From Arcicella rosea (GTDB lineage Bacteria > Bacteroidota > Bacteroidia > Cytophagales > Spirosomataceae): 64,000 nt of DNA. The notes beneath the pieces were generated by a model. The model was given only the letters and a program-made list of their open reading frames with translations, was not told where the DNA came from and made no database searches. Each line of letters begins with the position of its first letter. The stretch's first letter is position 1. The stretch lies in the NCBI RefSeq assembly GCF_014204325.1, contig NZ_JACHKT010000017.1, forward strand, positions 1-64,000. Direction: 5' to 3'. Made by a program: the position numbers and the translations under genes. Below, piece by piece: positions 44,177 through 55,700 of the stretch.

Positions 44177-45180
44177 TGAAAGATTCTTTGATAGAGTTCT
44201 TGAAAAGTATTTATTTGATTAGATTCTATTTTGTTTTGAAGTGGAGCATAACCACTTACTTCATTTTTTCGCCCATCAATTAGGATTAATCTGATGTTGA
44301 AAGAAGTTCCCATTCTTGAATATAAATCACCATTGATATTGATGACATCTTGAACGTTGTAATGACTATATAGGTAATTAAGAAAAATACGGTTTTTACC
44401 TGCCTGAATTCTACCAACTTCATCATAATTAGTGTGGCCACCAATAATGATTGCAGATTTACCAGAATCTTTCATGGTTGATAATGCCAAAATTGACATT
44501 ACATGGTCGAGGTCTTTAATGGTATAAGCTCCAAAATCTTGATATTCATATTTCTCCAAAGCCCCAAATGGAGGATTGGTTATTACTGCATCAAACTTTT
44601 TGATTTTGTCTCTGAAAAAATCCTGATTAGAAGAGTCTCTTTTTGTTATTTTGATATAATTATCTCTTTGAAGATTGACAATTCTAATATCATCAAGTTC
44701 GTTTACTTCAAAGTTTTCTGGATAACCCGCTATTGTTAATAATCCATTGCCGGCGGAAGGCTCAAAATACAGACTACTTTTATGGGGTTTATTGATTCCA
44801 CAATAAATGCCCATGAGGTAGGCAATTGGTGCAGCTGTACTATATTGCTGCAATAAAACAGAAGTACTTGTACATAAAGAAAGATTAACTTGACGCTTGT
44901 AAAATTCAACAATTGAATAGAAACGTTCTTCAATAGTTTTGGTTTTATCATGGGCCATCTTACGGTAAATGCCCACTAAAGCATATTCAGTTTGTTCTTT
45001 AACTTCACGGACATTAGTGATACCGTACTTTTTTGCTTCTTTCTCTAGCGAAATTTTATTCAACTTTTCCCCAGTGTTTAGCTTGTAGGTTATACTATCA
45101 ATGTAGTTCTCGTGTTGAATAGTGGAAAAACGAGATAGTATATCACTGAAGGATAAAAGATATTCTTTCCAATTTTTCAT
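44173..45180 (-). CDS. N6-adenine DNA methyltransferase, SNO-helicase partner
   Basis: A 335-aa SAM-dependent methylase. Motif I appears as YFEPSAGNGLLTIAG and the catalytic motif is VITNPPFGALEKYEY. Then SAIIIGGHTNYDEVGRIQAG follows, a segment that recurs in SNO-linked methylases. No target-recognition domain is visible. It overlaps the helicase by 4 nt and the upstream clamp-like gene by 4 nt, so the three genes are coupled. Confidence 0.85.
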   Translation of the reverse strand: MKNWKEYLLSFSDILSRFSTIQHENYIDSITYKLNTGEKLNKISLEKEAKKYGITNVREVKEQTEYALVGIYRKMAHDKTKTIEERFYSIVEFYKRQVNLSLCTSTSVLLQQYSTAAPIAYLMGIYCGINKPHKSSLYFEPSAGNGLLTIAGYPENFEVNELDDIRIVNLQRDNYIKITKRDSSNQDFFRDKIKKFDAVITNPPFGALEKYEYQDFGAYTIKDLDHVMSILALSTMKDSGKSAIIIGGHTNYDEVGRIQAGKNRIFLNYLYSHYNVQDVININGDLYSRMGTSFNIRLILIDGRKNEVSGYAPLQNKIESNQINTFQELYQRIFQ

Positions 45181-46769
45181 ATTGCTTGTAGCTCGTATCG
45201 ATAAGGGATTAGTATTTTTCTGAAATTATTTTCACGCTTGATAATTGACTTTTTAGAATTATCAATTCGACTCAATGGCTGAAGTAAATAGGTTAACTCA
45301 CCAAATTTTGTGTCACATTTTATTAAGATAGGTCGTATTTCGTCTCTATTTGCTGAAACGCTTATCTTGATGTTACTAACCTTCAATTTATTTAGTACTC
45401 TTAATAGCTTGACAATTATATTGCTCTCAATAATTACAAAAAATGAATCAAATGAAGTTTTTGAAATCAATCTTGCACTAAAGTCATCAACAATTACTTT
45501 ACCCTTGACCTCTGTTATCTTTTCTGATGTAGCTTCAAATTCGTATGAGTTAAGCGTTGACCTTAGAATTATTGGCTTGGATGACTTATCGCCATAATCT
45601 GAAAATTTATGGGCAGTCTGAATCAACTTCTCTAGTTCTGAAAGATTAGTTGTTATGGTGATGGAATGGTCACTATTTTTTTCTAAAATCCTAAAATAGT
45701 CTGGAAAGGGTAGGTCTTCTTCCAAAGCTTCTCCAGAAGGGTAGTAATTTCCAATAACATTCGTTTCTGTTTTAAGATGAAGTATTGAGTAGAGATTAGT
45801 AGAAGCAACACCATTTTCAGAGAAATTTATTGTCGAAAATGCTTTACTTCTTATTCCATCATACTTTGACACAAAGTCCTTGAAAATACTCATCAACTCT
45901 GTGTTATCTGGATGAATACCAGCCTGAGTATTTACCTTCTTCAAGGGTTTTAAAGCTTCATTCCCAGCAATTTTAGCTACTAAGCGAGATATTGTTTCAG
46001 GGTCAAATGTTATGGTTGTATTTTGTAATTCTACCCTAATTCTTTCTGTAAACTTAACTGTATTAGTCTTACCTGCTGTTGTAACCTGTTTCTCTTCTTG
46101 TGGTAAATAAATAGCTTTTACACCAAGTTTATCTTTCAGATAATCAACCAGACTTTCAACGTTATCAGTTGGAATCGTATTAGTTTCAATATCCTTCTTA
46201 TAAACTACACCATCTTTTTGAAAGGCATTCCAAAGCTCAAGTATAAACTTTTCTCTAGCAGAATAAAGACTAACGGGTAATTTCCCCAAGCCATTTGCAT
46301 TAATCTCATAATCAAGATATTTCCCTTTGTCTTCATAATTGAACATATCCTGAACAGGGTCTAACACTGTATTACCAACTTTAATGTAGATGTGCTGCCA
46401 ACCTTTTCCATAGTCAGCCATTCTGATAGTATGGCTGATACGTAAATTACATAGAATAGAAGAACAGAAAATAGTAAAATCCTCACAATCTCCTACCTTA
46501 TCTTTCCAAAGTTGGTTTGGAAAACGTATCTCTTCAAAGCCTTTTTGGTCTATACGATATGTGATATACGTTTTTACAAAACCAAATATTTTCTTGGAAG
46601 TTAAGTAGGAGTTTTTCTGATTTTTAAAATATTCGGACAATGATTTTGTTTGCTTTAATGAAGCAGGAATGTACTTTTTACAAATATTATAAAAAGTATC
46701 CTCTGTATGGATTGCTACAGGCTTTTTGATGTAGTCGGTTTTTGTTGGCTTTTTAAAGTAATTATCCAT
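45177..46769 (-). CDS. Transglutaminase-like domain fused to sliding-clamp-like domain
   Basis: A 530-aa protein. Residues about 60-165 carry a transglutaminase-type cysteine-protease fold: GDCEDFTIFC (Cys), WQHIYIKVG (His) and VLDPVQD (Asp). Residues about 290-525 resemble DnaN sliding clamps: IFKDFVSKYDGIRSK, NGVASTNLYSI and FPDYFRIL match clamp domain boundaries. ESNIIVKLLRVLNKL and TYLLQPLSRI match clamp domain III. The fusion is unusual. It heads the methylase-helicase unit. The clamp call rests on pattern only. Confidence 0.65.
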   Translation of the reverse strand: MDNYFKKPTKTDYIKKPVAIHTEDTFYNICKKYIPASLKQTKSLSEYFKNQKNSYLTSKKIFGFVKTYITYRIDQKGFEEIRFPNQLWKDKVGDCEDFTIFCSSILCNLRISHTIRMADYGKGWQHIYIKVGNTVLDPVQDMFNYEDKGKYLDYEINANGLGKLPVSLYSAREKFILELWNAFQKDGVVYKKDIETNTIPTDNVESLVDYLKDKLGVKAIYLPQEEKQVTTAGKTNTVKFTERIRVELQNTTITFDPETISRLVAKIAGNEALKPLKKVNTQAGIHPDNTELMSIFKDFVSKYDGIRSKAFSTINFSENGVASTNLYSILHLKTETNVIGNYYPSGEALEEDLPFPDYFRILEKNSDHSITITTNLSELEKLIQTAHKFSDYGDKSSKPIILRSTLNSYEFEATSEKITEVKGKVIVDDFSARLISKTSFDSFFVIIESNIIVKLLRVLNKLKVSNIKISVSANRDEIRPILIKCDTKFGELTYLLQPLSRIDNSKKSIIKRENNFRKILIPYRYELQAI

Positions 46770-47303
46770 CTATTTTTTAAGGAGCTTTTTAAAAAAATTA
46801 ATCACTTTTTCTCTGAAAAAATAAGTGACAACAAGTAGAATGCCTACCAATATGACCCAAAAGCTGTTAGATACACTTTTCTCGTCCATGATAGTGATGG
46901 TATGCCCTTTAGTAGCATTCATTTTCTTAACAAGGGCATTGTACGCTACAACAGAGTTATTTACTTTATCGGTAGTGTAGGTAGTTCCAACCAAAATACA
47001 GCCTAAAGTATCCATCTGTGTATTGCCCCATTCAATTCTTACGCCGGTATAGCCTTTAACATTTTGAAGATAGAAGTACCTTTTTCCGTTTGATGGTGAT
47101 TGCTGGACTGCCAACGCATATTTACCTCTGGGAATAGCGGTATTTCCATAAATTTTGATTTCCTTGATTTGCTCAAGGCTCATGAAGCTACTTAAATTTC
47201 TGTCAGTATCTTCAAGGGTATAACATTCAAAAGTACCATCGACATAGAGTTTGCCAATGGTACTTTTGCTTGTTTTTAAAAATCGTTTTACGACTAAATC
47301 CAT
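46770..47303 (-). CDS. DUF5675-like protein with C-terminal membrane anchor
   Basis: A 177-aa protein. Residues 1-125 match the DUF5675 pattern: STIGKLYVDGTFECYTLEDT, IPRGKYALAV, YTGVRIEWGNTQMDTLGCIL. The family is common in phages and may be a peptidase-like fold. A TM segment follows at about 146-165 (FWVILVGILLVVTYFF) with a basic tail. The tail anchor is an addition to the normal domain and fits the membrane theme of this cluster. Start ATG 47303 is 1 nt after the upstream stop. Confidence 0.75.
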   Translation of the reverse strand: MDLVVKRFLKTSKSTIGKLYVDGTFECYTLEDTDRNLSSFMSLEQIKEIKIYGNTAIPRGKYALAVQQSPSNGKRYFYLQNVKGYTGVRIEWGNTQMDTLGCILVGTTYTTDKVNNSVVAYNALVKKMNATKGHTITIMDEKSVSNSFWVILVGILLVVTYFFREKVINFFKKLLKK

Positions 47304-47304
47304 G

Positions 47305-47808
47305 TTATTTTTTTATTCTTAAATAGATAGACAACCCAACCAAGGCAGATAAAATAATGATGAGATATAAACGCTGTTGAGATTCATTCTTTGTAGCCTT
47401 CAAATCAGCTTCTATAACTGCATACTTTTTCTCAACATCTTCTTTTTCTAATCGATATTGTTCAACACGAGCGGGATTGTCCTTTTTAAAGGTATCCACC
47501 CTTATTGTTTCAATATAAATTGTCTGCAACTCTGGACACTTTACTTGAGGTACATAAGAAGTCTTTGTTTCAGGATTGATTGTTTCAGGACAATTCAAAA
47601 AGATAGCCCTATTAATGGTAGTGTCTTTCTTGACTATTGTGAACCCTTTGATGTATTGTGTACCAATGGGAAATTTATCCGCACAGGTTTGTGCCAACTC
47701 AGCAGGATGTTCCCGATAAAATTCAATAGCACGTGACCGAGCTTTTTTCTCAGTCACGCAACTGAATTGGAACAAAAATAAAATCGAAATTAAAAGATAC
47801 TTTTTCAT
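47305..47808 (-). CDS. Lipoprotein with coiled coil and C-terminal TM
   Basis: From ATG 47808 the 167-aa protein has a lipoprotein signal ending LFQFSC (Cys17). A periplasmic domain follows with several cysteines, then a coiled coil (YRLEKEDVEKKYAVIEADLK) and a C-terminal TM (LYLIIILSALVGLSIYL). A lipid anchor at one end and a TM at the other is how unimolecular spanins are built, so it could link the two membranes. An in-frame TTG-started extension to 47865 overlaps the upstream gene and is rejected. Confidence 0.65.
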   Translation of the reverse strand: MKKYLLISILFLFQFSCVTEKKARSRAIEFYREHPAELAQTCADKFPIGTQYIKGFTIVKKDTTINRAIFLNCPETINPETKTSYVPQVKCPELQTIYIETIRVDTFKKDNPARVEQYRLEKEDVEKKYAVIEADLKATKNESQQRLYLIIILSALVGLSIYLRIKK

Positions 47809-47809
47809 G

Positions 47810-49597
47810 TTATTCAACATCAAACATTTGGCAATAAATAGACTTATTTGCATTTGGAATTTCATCTAGGTCTTTGTCTTTGTCTGCATATTGTACAGAT
47901 TCCCAGTCGTTGATGCCTACAGAGAAATATTTCATTCTGTATCCTACTTGAGTTCTGGCAATAAATGAGAGAGGCTCTACACCTTCTGGTCTAAACGCTG
48001 TTAATAGTACTTTTGAACCAGATTTTTTGATTAATACACCCAGTACATCTGTAGTACTAGAATCCCAGTCAATGGCATAACTTTTTTTCCAAGTTACTCC
48101 GTTGTCAAGACTGTATTCAGTAAACCAAAACTCAGGCACTAACGACCTGTAATGCTCAATTGCCCCAACAGACTCTAACATTTCTACCGCAGCAGTTGCA
48201 CCCCCGTAAGTATCAATTCCTCCTAAGTTAAGTTCAACTGCCCTGTCCCACATCCAGCCATCAACGTCGTTCATGAATAATGCTATCATGAATTGAAATG
48301 CGTATTTTCTTCCAACGTTTTGATTCGTATGACTAGCAAGGGTATCAGCAATTAATGCCCCTGTTGAACTACGTGAGAACTGATTTTTACCCAAATTACC
48401 ACGGTCACAAACCATTTTTGGCATAAACATATTTCTGTGTTTGCCTAGTTTGTAGTAACAATAGTACGATTGCCATTGAAGTGCTGTGACCAATAAGCTC
48501 ATTGGGTGTCTAACCGTTTTGTTAGGGCCAAACTTATTGACAAGGATATAATCACCTGCTTCGTTAAGTACGTATTGACTTCCTTGCGGAGCTACTTCTT
48601 CAAAATAAAAAGATTGTTCATTGCAAGGAATGGCTCTCTTATAATCTGTTAGTCTAAGTCCAATTAAATCCTTACTGGCTAATGTTGTGGTTGTTTCAGG
48701 TCTCCAATCTTCATTTATATTAACTAAATCAGAATAATTCCCATTTGAATCTGGATAGTTGTAGTATTTTTTTTGATGAGTGGCTTGGTCTTCAGTGTAA
48801 CCAAGTTCTAAAAATAAGCCAGAATACATACTACTGAAGTAACCAAAAGTTCTACTCAGCACACCGAATGAAAAAAGTCTATGTTTGCGTGAGCCATTCT
48901 CTGCTCCACTTTCTATATCCGCAACAATGATTTGTCTTTTTGTCAAATCAAGGATGTTATCACCACCACCAAATTGATTTGATTGCCCTATTCCACGACC
49001 CAACTCAAACATTTCTTCGTCAGAGCCTGTTAACCAAGGTTCTACTGCCCCTGCTCCATACTGACTATGTGTTCTGTACTGAAAAGGAATTGCACTTGTG
49101 AAAGTTGGGTAGGTTAATGCTTGCTCTGGAGTATTAATATATTCTACGCCATCGTTAGCAGTGTCTAAATTTGTTGACCCACTAAATCCACATTCCCAAG
49201 GTTTCTTAGCACCAAATGGATACTGTTCCAAATCCCAATATACTCCCCATACTGGTCTTGGGTAACCAGTTTCATCCTCGTAATAGCGAGCATTTACTGT
49301 TCCGAAATGGGCAATGTCTAAATTGCCCGTTTGTGGTGCTAGTGTTCGGGCTAAATTTCTGAACGAAGGTAATTTGAATGGCGTTGCTACATCGTCAAAA
49401 AGAATAGGCAATGTAATTTGCTTATTGTTATTTGCGTTTGAAGAGTCTTCTTCTTTGCTAATATTCCCTGTGGCAACATTGGCATTTCCATCAGAACTTA
49501 CTTCTTTTTTGTTCGCAAATAAATAACGAACTAAATAATACACCACTACAATAGGAAGTACTATTTTGACAAGGATCGATATTAATTTATTTTTCAT
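47810..49597 (-). CDS. Large membrane-anchored extracytoplasmic protein, unknown fold
   Basis: A 595-aa protein with an N-terminal TM (about 6-28), a Ser/Asn-rich linker, then a large globular region rich in Trp and Tyr (GVYWDLEQYPFG, IIVADIES, GDYILVNKFG). PQTGN lies at about residue 90. The sequence style resembles carbohydrate-active surface proteins, but I cannot place a catalytic motif. A 26-bp hairpin lies 7 nt upstream of ATG 49597 and may hide its translation start. A TTG at 49600 is an alternative. Confidence 0.7.
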   Translation of the reverse strand: MKNKLISILVKIVLPIVVVYYLVRYLFANKKEVSSDGNANVATGNISKEEDSSNANNNKQITLPILFDDVATPFKLPSFRNLARTLAPQTGNLDIAHFGTVNARYYEDETGYPRPVWGVYWDLEQYPFGAKKPWECGFSGSTNLDTANDGVEYINTPEQALTYPTFTSAIPFQYRTHSQYGAGAVEPWLTGSDEEMFELGRGIGQSNQFGGGDNILDLTKRQIIVADIESGAENGSRKHRLFSFGVLSRTFGYFSSMYSGLFLELGYTEDQATHQKKYYNYPDSNGNYSDLVNINEDWRPETTTTLASKDLIGLRLTDYKRAIPCNEQSFYFEEVAPQGSQYVLNEAGDYILVNKFGPNKTVRHPMSLLVTALQWQSYYCYYKLGKHRNMFMPKMVCDRGNLGKNQFSRSSTGALIADTLASHTNQNVGRKYAFQFMIALFMNDVDGWMWDRAVELNLGGIDTYGGATAAVEMLESVGAIEHYRSLVPEFWFTEYSLDNGVTWKKSYAIDWDSSTTDVLGVLIKKSGSKVLLTAFRPEGVEPLSFIARTQVGYRMKYFSVGINDWESVQYADKDKDLDEIPNANKSIYCQMFDVE

Positions 49598-49604
49598 CAA
49601 AATT

Positions 49605-49672
49605 AATTTTAAAACTTTTGAAATTTGACATTGCTGTTGCCAGTGATGTTAAATTTCAAAAGTTTTAAAATT
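49605..49672 (-). ncRNA. 26-bp intercistronic stem-loop
   Basis: The inverted repeat 49605-49630 with 49647-49672 matches at 25 of 26 positions, the other being G-U, with a 16-nt loop. There is no T-run. It sits between the 2199-aa gene and the start codon of the next gene, ending 7 nt upstream of the ATG. It could be an RNA processing, mRNA-stability or translation-control element. I use the ncRNA label only for an RNA structure. Confidence 0.5.
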
Positions 49673-49721
49673 TGGTCTTTGATGGTATCGCCTACACTAG
49701 ACGCTATTAGATAGTATAATG

Positions 49722-52700
49722 CTAAACTGGCTTTGCCTCAGTAGTTTCTTCAATAACTAAGTAGTTAATTACTGTAGCATCCCATCCACTACCTGTTTTT
49801 TCGATTTCTAATATCAGTTCTCCGCTCGTAGAAACCCTATCATTTATTTTGGTAACTGCTGGGTTACTGTGCAATTCACCATCGGCGACATAAGGGTAAC
49901 TCAAGCCTGTATCCTTAATTTCGATTGCATCACCTATCGTAAATTTGGTCTGATGTCCAGCATACTGAGAACAAGAAATCACATAGAATTGGTAGAACTT
50001 GGTATCGTCCAATCCTGTTATTTTGAGTTTCGCTATTGGGTTACCATTATTAAGCTCCAATGCTGTTCTCATCGCATTTTCGCTTCTAATGTAAAGTCCC
50101 TCTGGAAGTGCATTTGGTGTTGCTCCTGTAAATCCAGTTTCAAATGCACTTATTGTAAGACCCGATGCTGAACCTGTAGTGTTAACAAGATTAACAGATT
50201 TCGCTATAGTATTGGTTGGGGCGGGTGCATATTCATTAACATTGGAATCACTACTACTTGGGTGATAAGCACCCTTAAAGTTGATTTCTACAGTTTGCAA
50301 AACCTCATAATTGTCGCTGACTGGCTTATCTGTAAACGCTGGAGAACCTACTACTGCGGATTCATTTCTATAAGCAGCTGCTTTGATTTTTGCCATGTGG
50401 AAATATGCACTTTTGGCATTATCCCCCATAGCAATTACACCAGTGTACTGAACAAATGGGCCACCATCTGTATTATAAACAATTTGAGACGAACCTAAAG
50501 CATGTGAAAATACCAATGTTCGAGCTAAATTATCTGCAATTACAGTTGGAGGTTCTGGTTGGTCGTTCATATCTGGAAGTAAACCTGAAAACGGCCCTGG
50601 GTCGGTAGGATAAACTCGATTCAAACGGTTAAAATCTACATCTACACCATCCAACACAGCCGTTATTAGTCCATTTCCTACACTATTAGCACGTAAAGAA
50701 CCATCAGGATTTTGATTAACTGTAGCCCTTTGCGAGTACGGAATGAATAATGTGTTTTGTCCTCTTGTTAACTTATAATTAGCCTTATTGGCTTCTGTCA
50801 CGGCAAAATCGGGGTCGCTCGGAAATGTCCATTCTACATAACGTTCTGAAATTGAGTCCGCTATCAAAATATTATCGCTTTCTTGTAAAGGCATGTCAGC
50901 AGGTGTCAACAACCTACCGTACAAACCTCCCAACAAAATGTTTCCTCTGAATTTTCTTAGATTTTGGCAGTCGTAAATAAAAAGCTTAAACTGGCAATGA
51001 ATCATATCTAAGCCATTCAAAGCATACATCCAGCTAGGATTTGTTGGGAAATAACAATTTTCAAGTCTAATATTCACACCTGTTTCAATAAATTGCGTGT
51101 AAGCACTTTGTCCGCCAGTTATCTTGATTTCAGTTCCTTGAACATTTTTCACTAAAGCATTTGAACAATTTTCAAGCTCGCCCATATCATACAACTTGTC
51201 TCCAGAAACATTGTAAATGTTTTCAATCGTATATCCACTTGTCAACTTCAATACCAAAGCAGGAGAGTACCTTCTATTATTAGAATTTGCAATAACTCCC
51301 CCCTTGCCTACAATTCCTGCATTTCCTGTAGTGTCGTCAAGCTTGATATTTCTGATAATCATGTTGCAATCAGGGTTTGTGAGTTCCCCGTTGATACGAA
51401 ATGAACCTCCCCAAACGTTGCGAACAGTGATGTTGTCGATTTCAAAGTCATGGATACCCTGACCCGCTGTTCCTCCGTCAGTAGCACGAATACAGCAGAA
51501 CCCTCTATCAAAAATAATGTCGAAAAACTTACAATGATGACGTTGGTCACCTCTAATTAATGTACCACTTGGGGATTCCAAATCCCCATTTCTAAGCTCT
51601 ATATTTCTCAGTATAGTGTAATTTCGGACATTCCAAACCGTTCCAGCTAGCTCCTGAACATCAAAAATAGGTCTTACACCAGCAGCACCTTGAAAAGTAA
51701 TCCAATTTGTTCCATTATTGTAAACTGGATTATATTCACTATTAAGTAAATATGTAGTTTGAGTATTGAATTGCACCATAAGATTTTCGGTAATACTAGC
51801 TGTAGCTAACCAATCATCTAATTCCTCTCTGGTATTACAACCAAATAATACAGTTCCTCCATTGCTTTTTTGTACCATGATTGGAGAAGAACTATTTATT
51901 GTACCAGTAATATCTACTGTACTTAACAATGCTGGTGACGCTGCTCTACCTGTAGCCTCTCTTACTCTAGTCGCAAAGTCGCCTTTTGGAATATTAATGT
52001 CTCCAATTGAAATTGGATTACTAGGAACAATTAACCAGTTTTGCGAGAATGAACTAAAGTTTGCACAATATTCATGCTCTCCAATCGGGTATGCTGGATT
52101 CAAGGTGAAACTAACTAAGTTGAGTTCATCATCAATCACCATGTTAGTAGGAGCATCAGGTGTAATGATAATTGAAGTCCCCTCTAAATTATAGCCAACT
52201 AAGTTGATTATCTTTTGTCCAGTACCGTCGGAATAAAACTTTACAAACAAATCTACGTTTGGCTGATTTGCTGTGTGTACTATAACCCAAGTAATACCAC
52301 CGTCTGTACTGTGTTCGTAATAAATACTTGAACCCGTTGTACGAAATCTCATTAAACCTTTTGTAATTGTTTGAGTAGTTAACCCAGACGTATCACCTTC
52401 TTTCCATTCTTGCTTTCCTGCATACTTTCTTGTGTAAAAGTCCATGCCTGAAAAACCTTCGGGGTCAGGGCTATAATCTAAACCAACAATAATACCATTT
52501 GCATCCTCAAAGTTCCATTGTACAATTGAACTTCCTCCTGCTAATATTTTAACGTTAGCTATACCAGAGGCATTTGGTGTAGTTGATGTTATTGTATTGA
52601 AAGCAACTTGTATGCTGTTCAACTCAAGATATTCTCTTACTGCTCCTAATTGAACCGATACATTATTTGTCACTACATAATTTGTAAATGAATTGACTGC

Positions 52701-55700
52701 AAAATTGTACAAAGATTTTAATGTTCCTTGTGAAGCAGAATAACTTACAGTTATAATTGATGTTTTAAAAATTTGAACATCAAAATATAATATTACTTTA
52801 GTTTTATCTAAAGGAGATATGTATATTGATATTACAGGGTGAAAAATAGTTCTTCCTGCAAATTGCTCAACAATGGAAAAGGCGTTAATAGCTGTTTGCT
52901 CGTCCTTCATTTCTTCGTTGAACACCAACTCTATTGTAGAGCCTAAAACATCAGTGCTTATAGCTGTTACAGTCGGTGGCTCGTAAGACGGTTGTGTAGT
53001 AGTACCAGCACCTGTAAAGCTAAAAGGTGAAAATGAACCATCGTTGTAAGCTTGTATTTTGTAAAAGTAGTTTGAAGACGCAACCAAACCAAAGTCTCTG
53101 TAAGTTCTTAAATTAACTGGTATCTGTGCTATTTGTGCATAAGTACCGTTGACTTCTGTACTTCTAAATATATTGAAGTGAGTAGCTTTTGCTTCTTCTA
53201 AAAGAGAATAATCCCAACCTAGTTGAATATTACTAGCTGTTGATGACAACTGAATAAGATTTGTTGGTTCAACTAAAACTCTTGCTGTTCTTCCTTGTAC
53301 AGTACTAGATAGATTTGACAATTTATCTTCATCTACAAATTGAACTCTAAAATAATAAGGAGTATTAGGAGTTAATCCAACAATAGTAGTTTCTGCATTA
53401 TCTCTATATTCTTCTTCAACAATTGTAAATCCAGAAGTAGCATCAGTACTTATATAAATACGAGCTTTATTTTGACCAATATTTTCATCTGTCCAAGCTA
53501 TTTTAATACTTGTAGGACTTAAAATTTGAGCTTTTAAATCTTTAGGAGTTTTTAATACTTTCGTTCCAACTAGAGAGGTTTTAATTATGACTGGTAAAGC
53601 ACTAATTGTTGTTGTAATATATTTTACACTTGAGTTTATTACAGGTATTAAATTAAGTACAGTCCCATTAACATCTTGTTTTACCTCTTGTTCTTCAAAA
53701 TTAATAGATTCAATTAGCGTCGCTGAGTTATTAACTTTTAATTTAAGATTATATGAACTATAGTCATCAACGGCTTTCCATGCAACTAAAATAGTATCGT
53801 CAGTATCATTGTTTTTATAAGCAAAAATCCAAGTATCTAGTGAATAATCAACTACAATATCAAATTCAGCAATACGCAACACTCCAGCTTCCATAACTGT
53901 GTGAGTGTAAGTATATCCTTCGATTTCTGTTTTAAAGGCAGCAACATACCAAAAAGCTGTAAGTCGCTTTCTATTGGGAGAATTATAATATTCAATACCT
54001 TCTGTAAGCATTGAAGTACCAAACTTTTTTTGAAGTACTTCTTGATCCCCTAAATTTTCTAAATAAAAACCATTTCCATCTTGACCTGTTTGACCATAAA
54101 TGTACTGACACACTATATCCAACCCTAAACTATTGTATATCATGTAGGAACGTAAAAGCCCACACAATTTAAAAAACGCTCTATCTTTTGGTTCTGTTTT
54201 ATCAAACCCAAAAATAGCCTTGTATGACTCATCGTATCCAAACTCAGTTACTCCTATGTGACAATTTTGCATTTCTAGTGAACGCAAAGAGTTCATTATT
54301 TGAGTTTTGTGAATTAATTCTCCATACTCAGGCATTAGTGCGTGTACTTCAAGACTAAGTGGCGGATATTCTGGAAGGTCATTCGTTTCTGAGTAGCCAT
54401 TGTAATGATGAAAGTTTAGAAACTTAATTGGGTAATCTCCTTTTCCTCGATATACATCCCACCACATTTTCATTACTTGTATGTAATCTGTGTTAATAGA
54501 AAACATACCTGGCATAACTAACACAGCATTAGGGTCAGCCCCTTTTATTCCGAAACCTACACCCAATGCACCATTATGCCCATCCCAAATAGCAGAAAGG
54601 TAAGCTGCCATTTCCTCTGGATTAAAAAATGCAGATGCACCATTCCAATGCCTGTCTCTTTCATTCCCCGGTTCATAAAATTTTACATATCCCAAACCTT
54701 TTTTCCCATCGCTTTCTACAAACTGGTTGTACACGTCTGGTGAATCGGGGTTAAAACCCCATCGATAGGCTAATGCACCCCAAATTCTTGCTGCATGGCT
54801 ATAACTATGAGGGTCTGTTGTTACGTTTAAATTAAACTGGTTTAGTCCTTTGTTTAAAGGTTTTAAGTTATTATCGTTATTACTTTCTCGCAAATACACA
54901 AAATCAGCAACAAGCGTTATACACAAGTCTTTAGAACCAGCAGCTTTCATTTCATCAAATTGTGTTTCCCAATTCACAAAATGAGATAATGCGGAGTTCA
55001 TTTGAATATCGTCTGGGTCTGTAGATACAACTCCAGCATTTTTATAGATACCACTCATTAACCAGTCCGAGTTAGTATAAATTCTATTAAAATAAGATAC
55101 TTGCCCTACCCAATCCATTTGTTGCTCGTCAGGAAAAACGTTTGTACCCATTATTTGAGACAAAGGCTTTTTAGGAATCAAACTTTTATACTTTTTGCCT
55201 ACAACTACAGAACTGTTTTCTCTTGTACCATAAGGCATAATACCATTATACCATGAATAACCGCCAGAAATTCCAAGAATAATATATTTTACACCAGTCT
55301 TAGCTATATTAGCAATAGGTATTTTTGCCCAGCCAGAAGTCATATTAATTGGATTGGATTGCCTGTCGAAGGCCTCAATTAAGTTAATACCATCCGCACT
55401 TGTATAAATTTTGAATCTATTATTAGTTCCAAACAGACAGTACACATAGTCTAATGTGTAAAAACCGTCTAATTCAAAATAGACCTTAGAGAAGTTACCT
55501 ACATTGAACCAAGAAATTTCCCATGTATTGTAGCTTGATGTAGCTGCTACTTGTGTATAAGGCGGTACACCTTCGGCTACGCCATTATTATCTACAAAAT
55601 AATCCTGAACTTCTGCCAATCTTTTAAATTCAGGATAATTTGTTAACATTTCACCATTATTAAAAGCTACTTTAGTTAATGGTTGATATATCTTATCACT

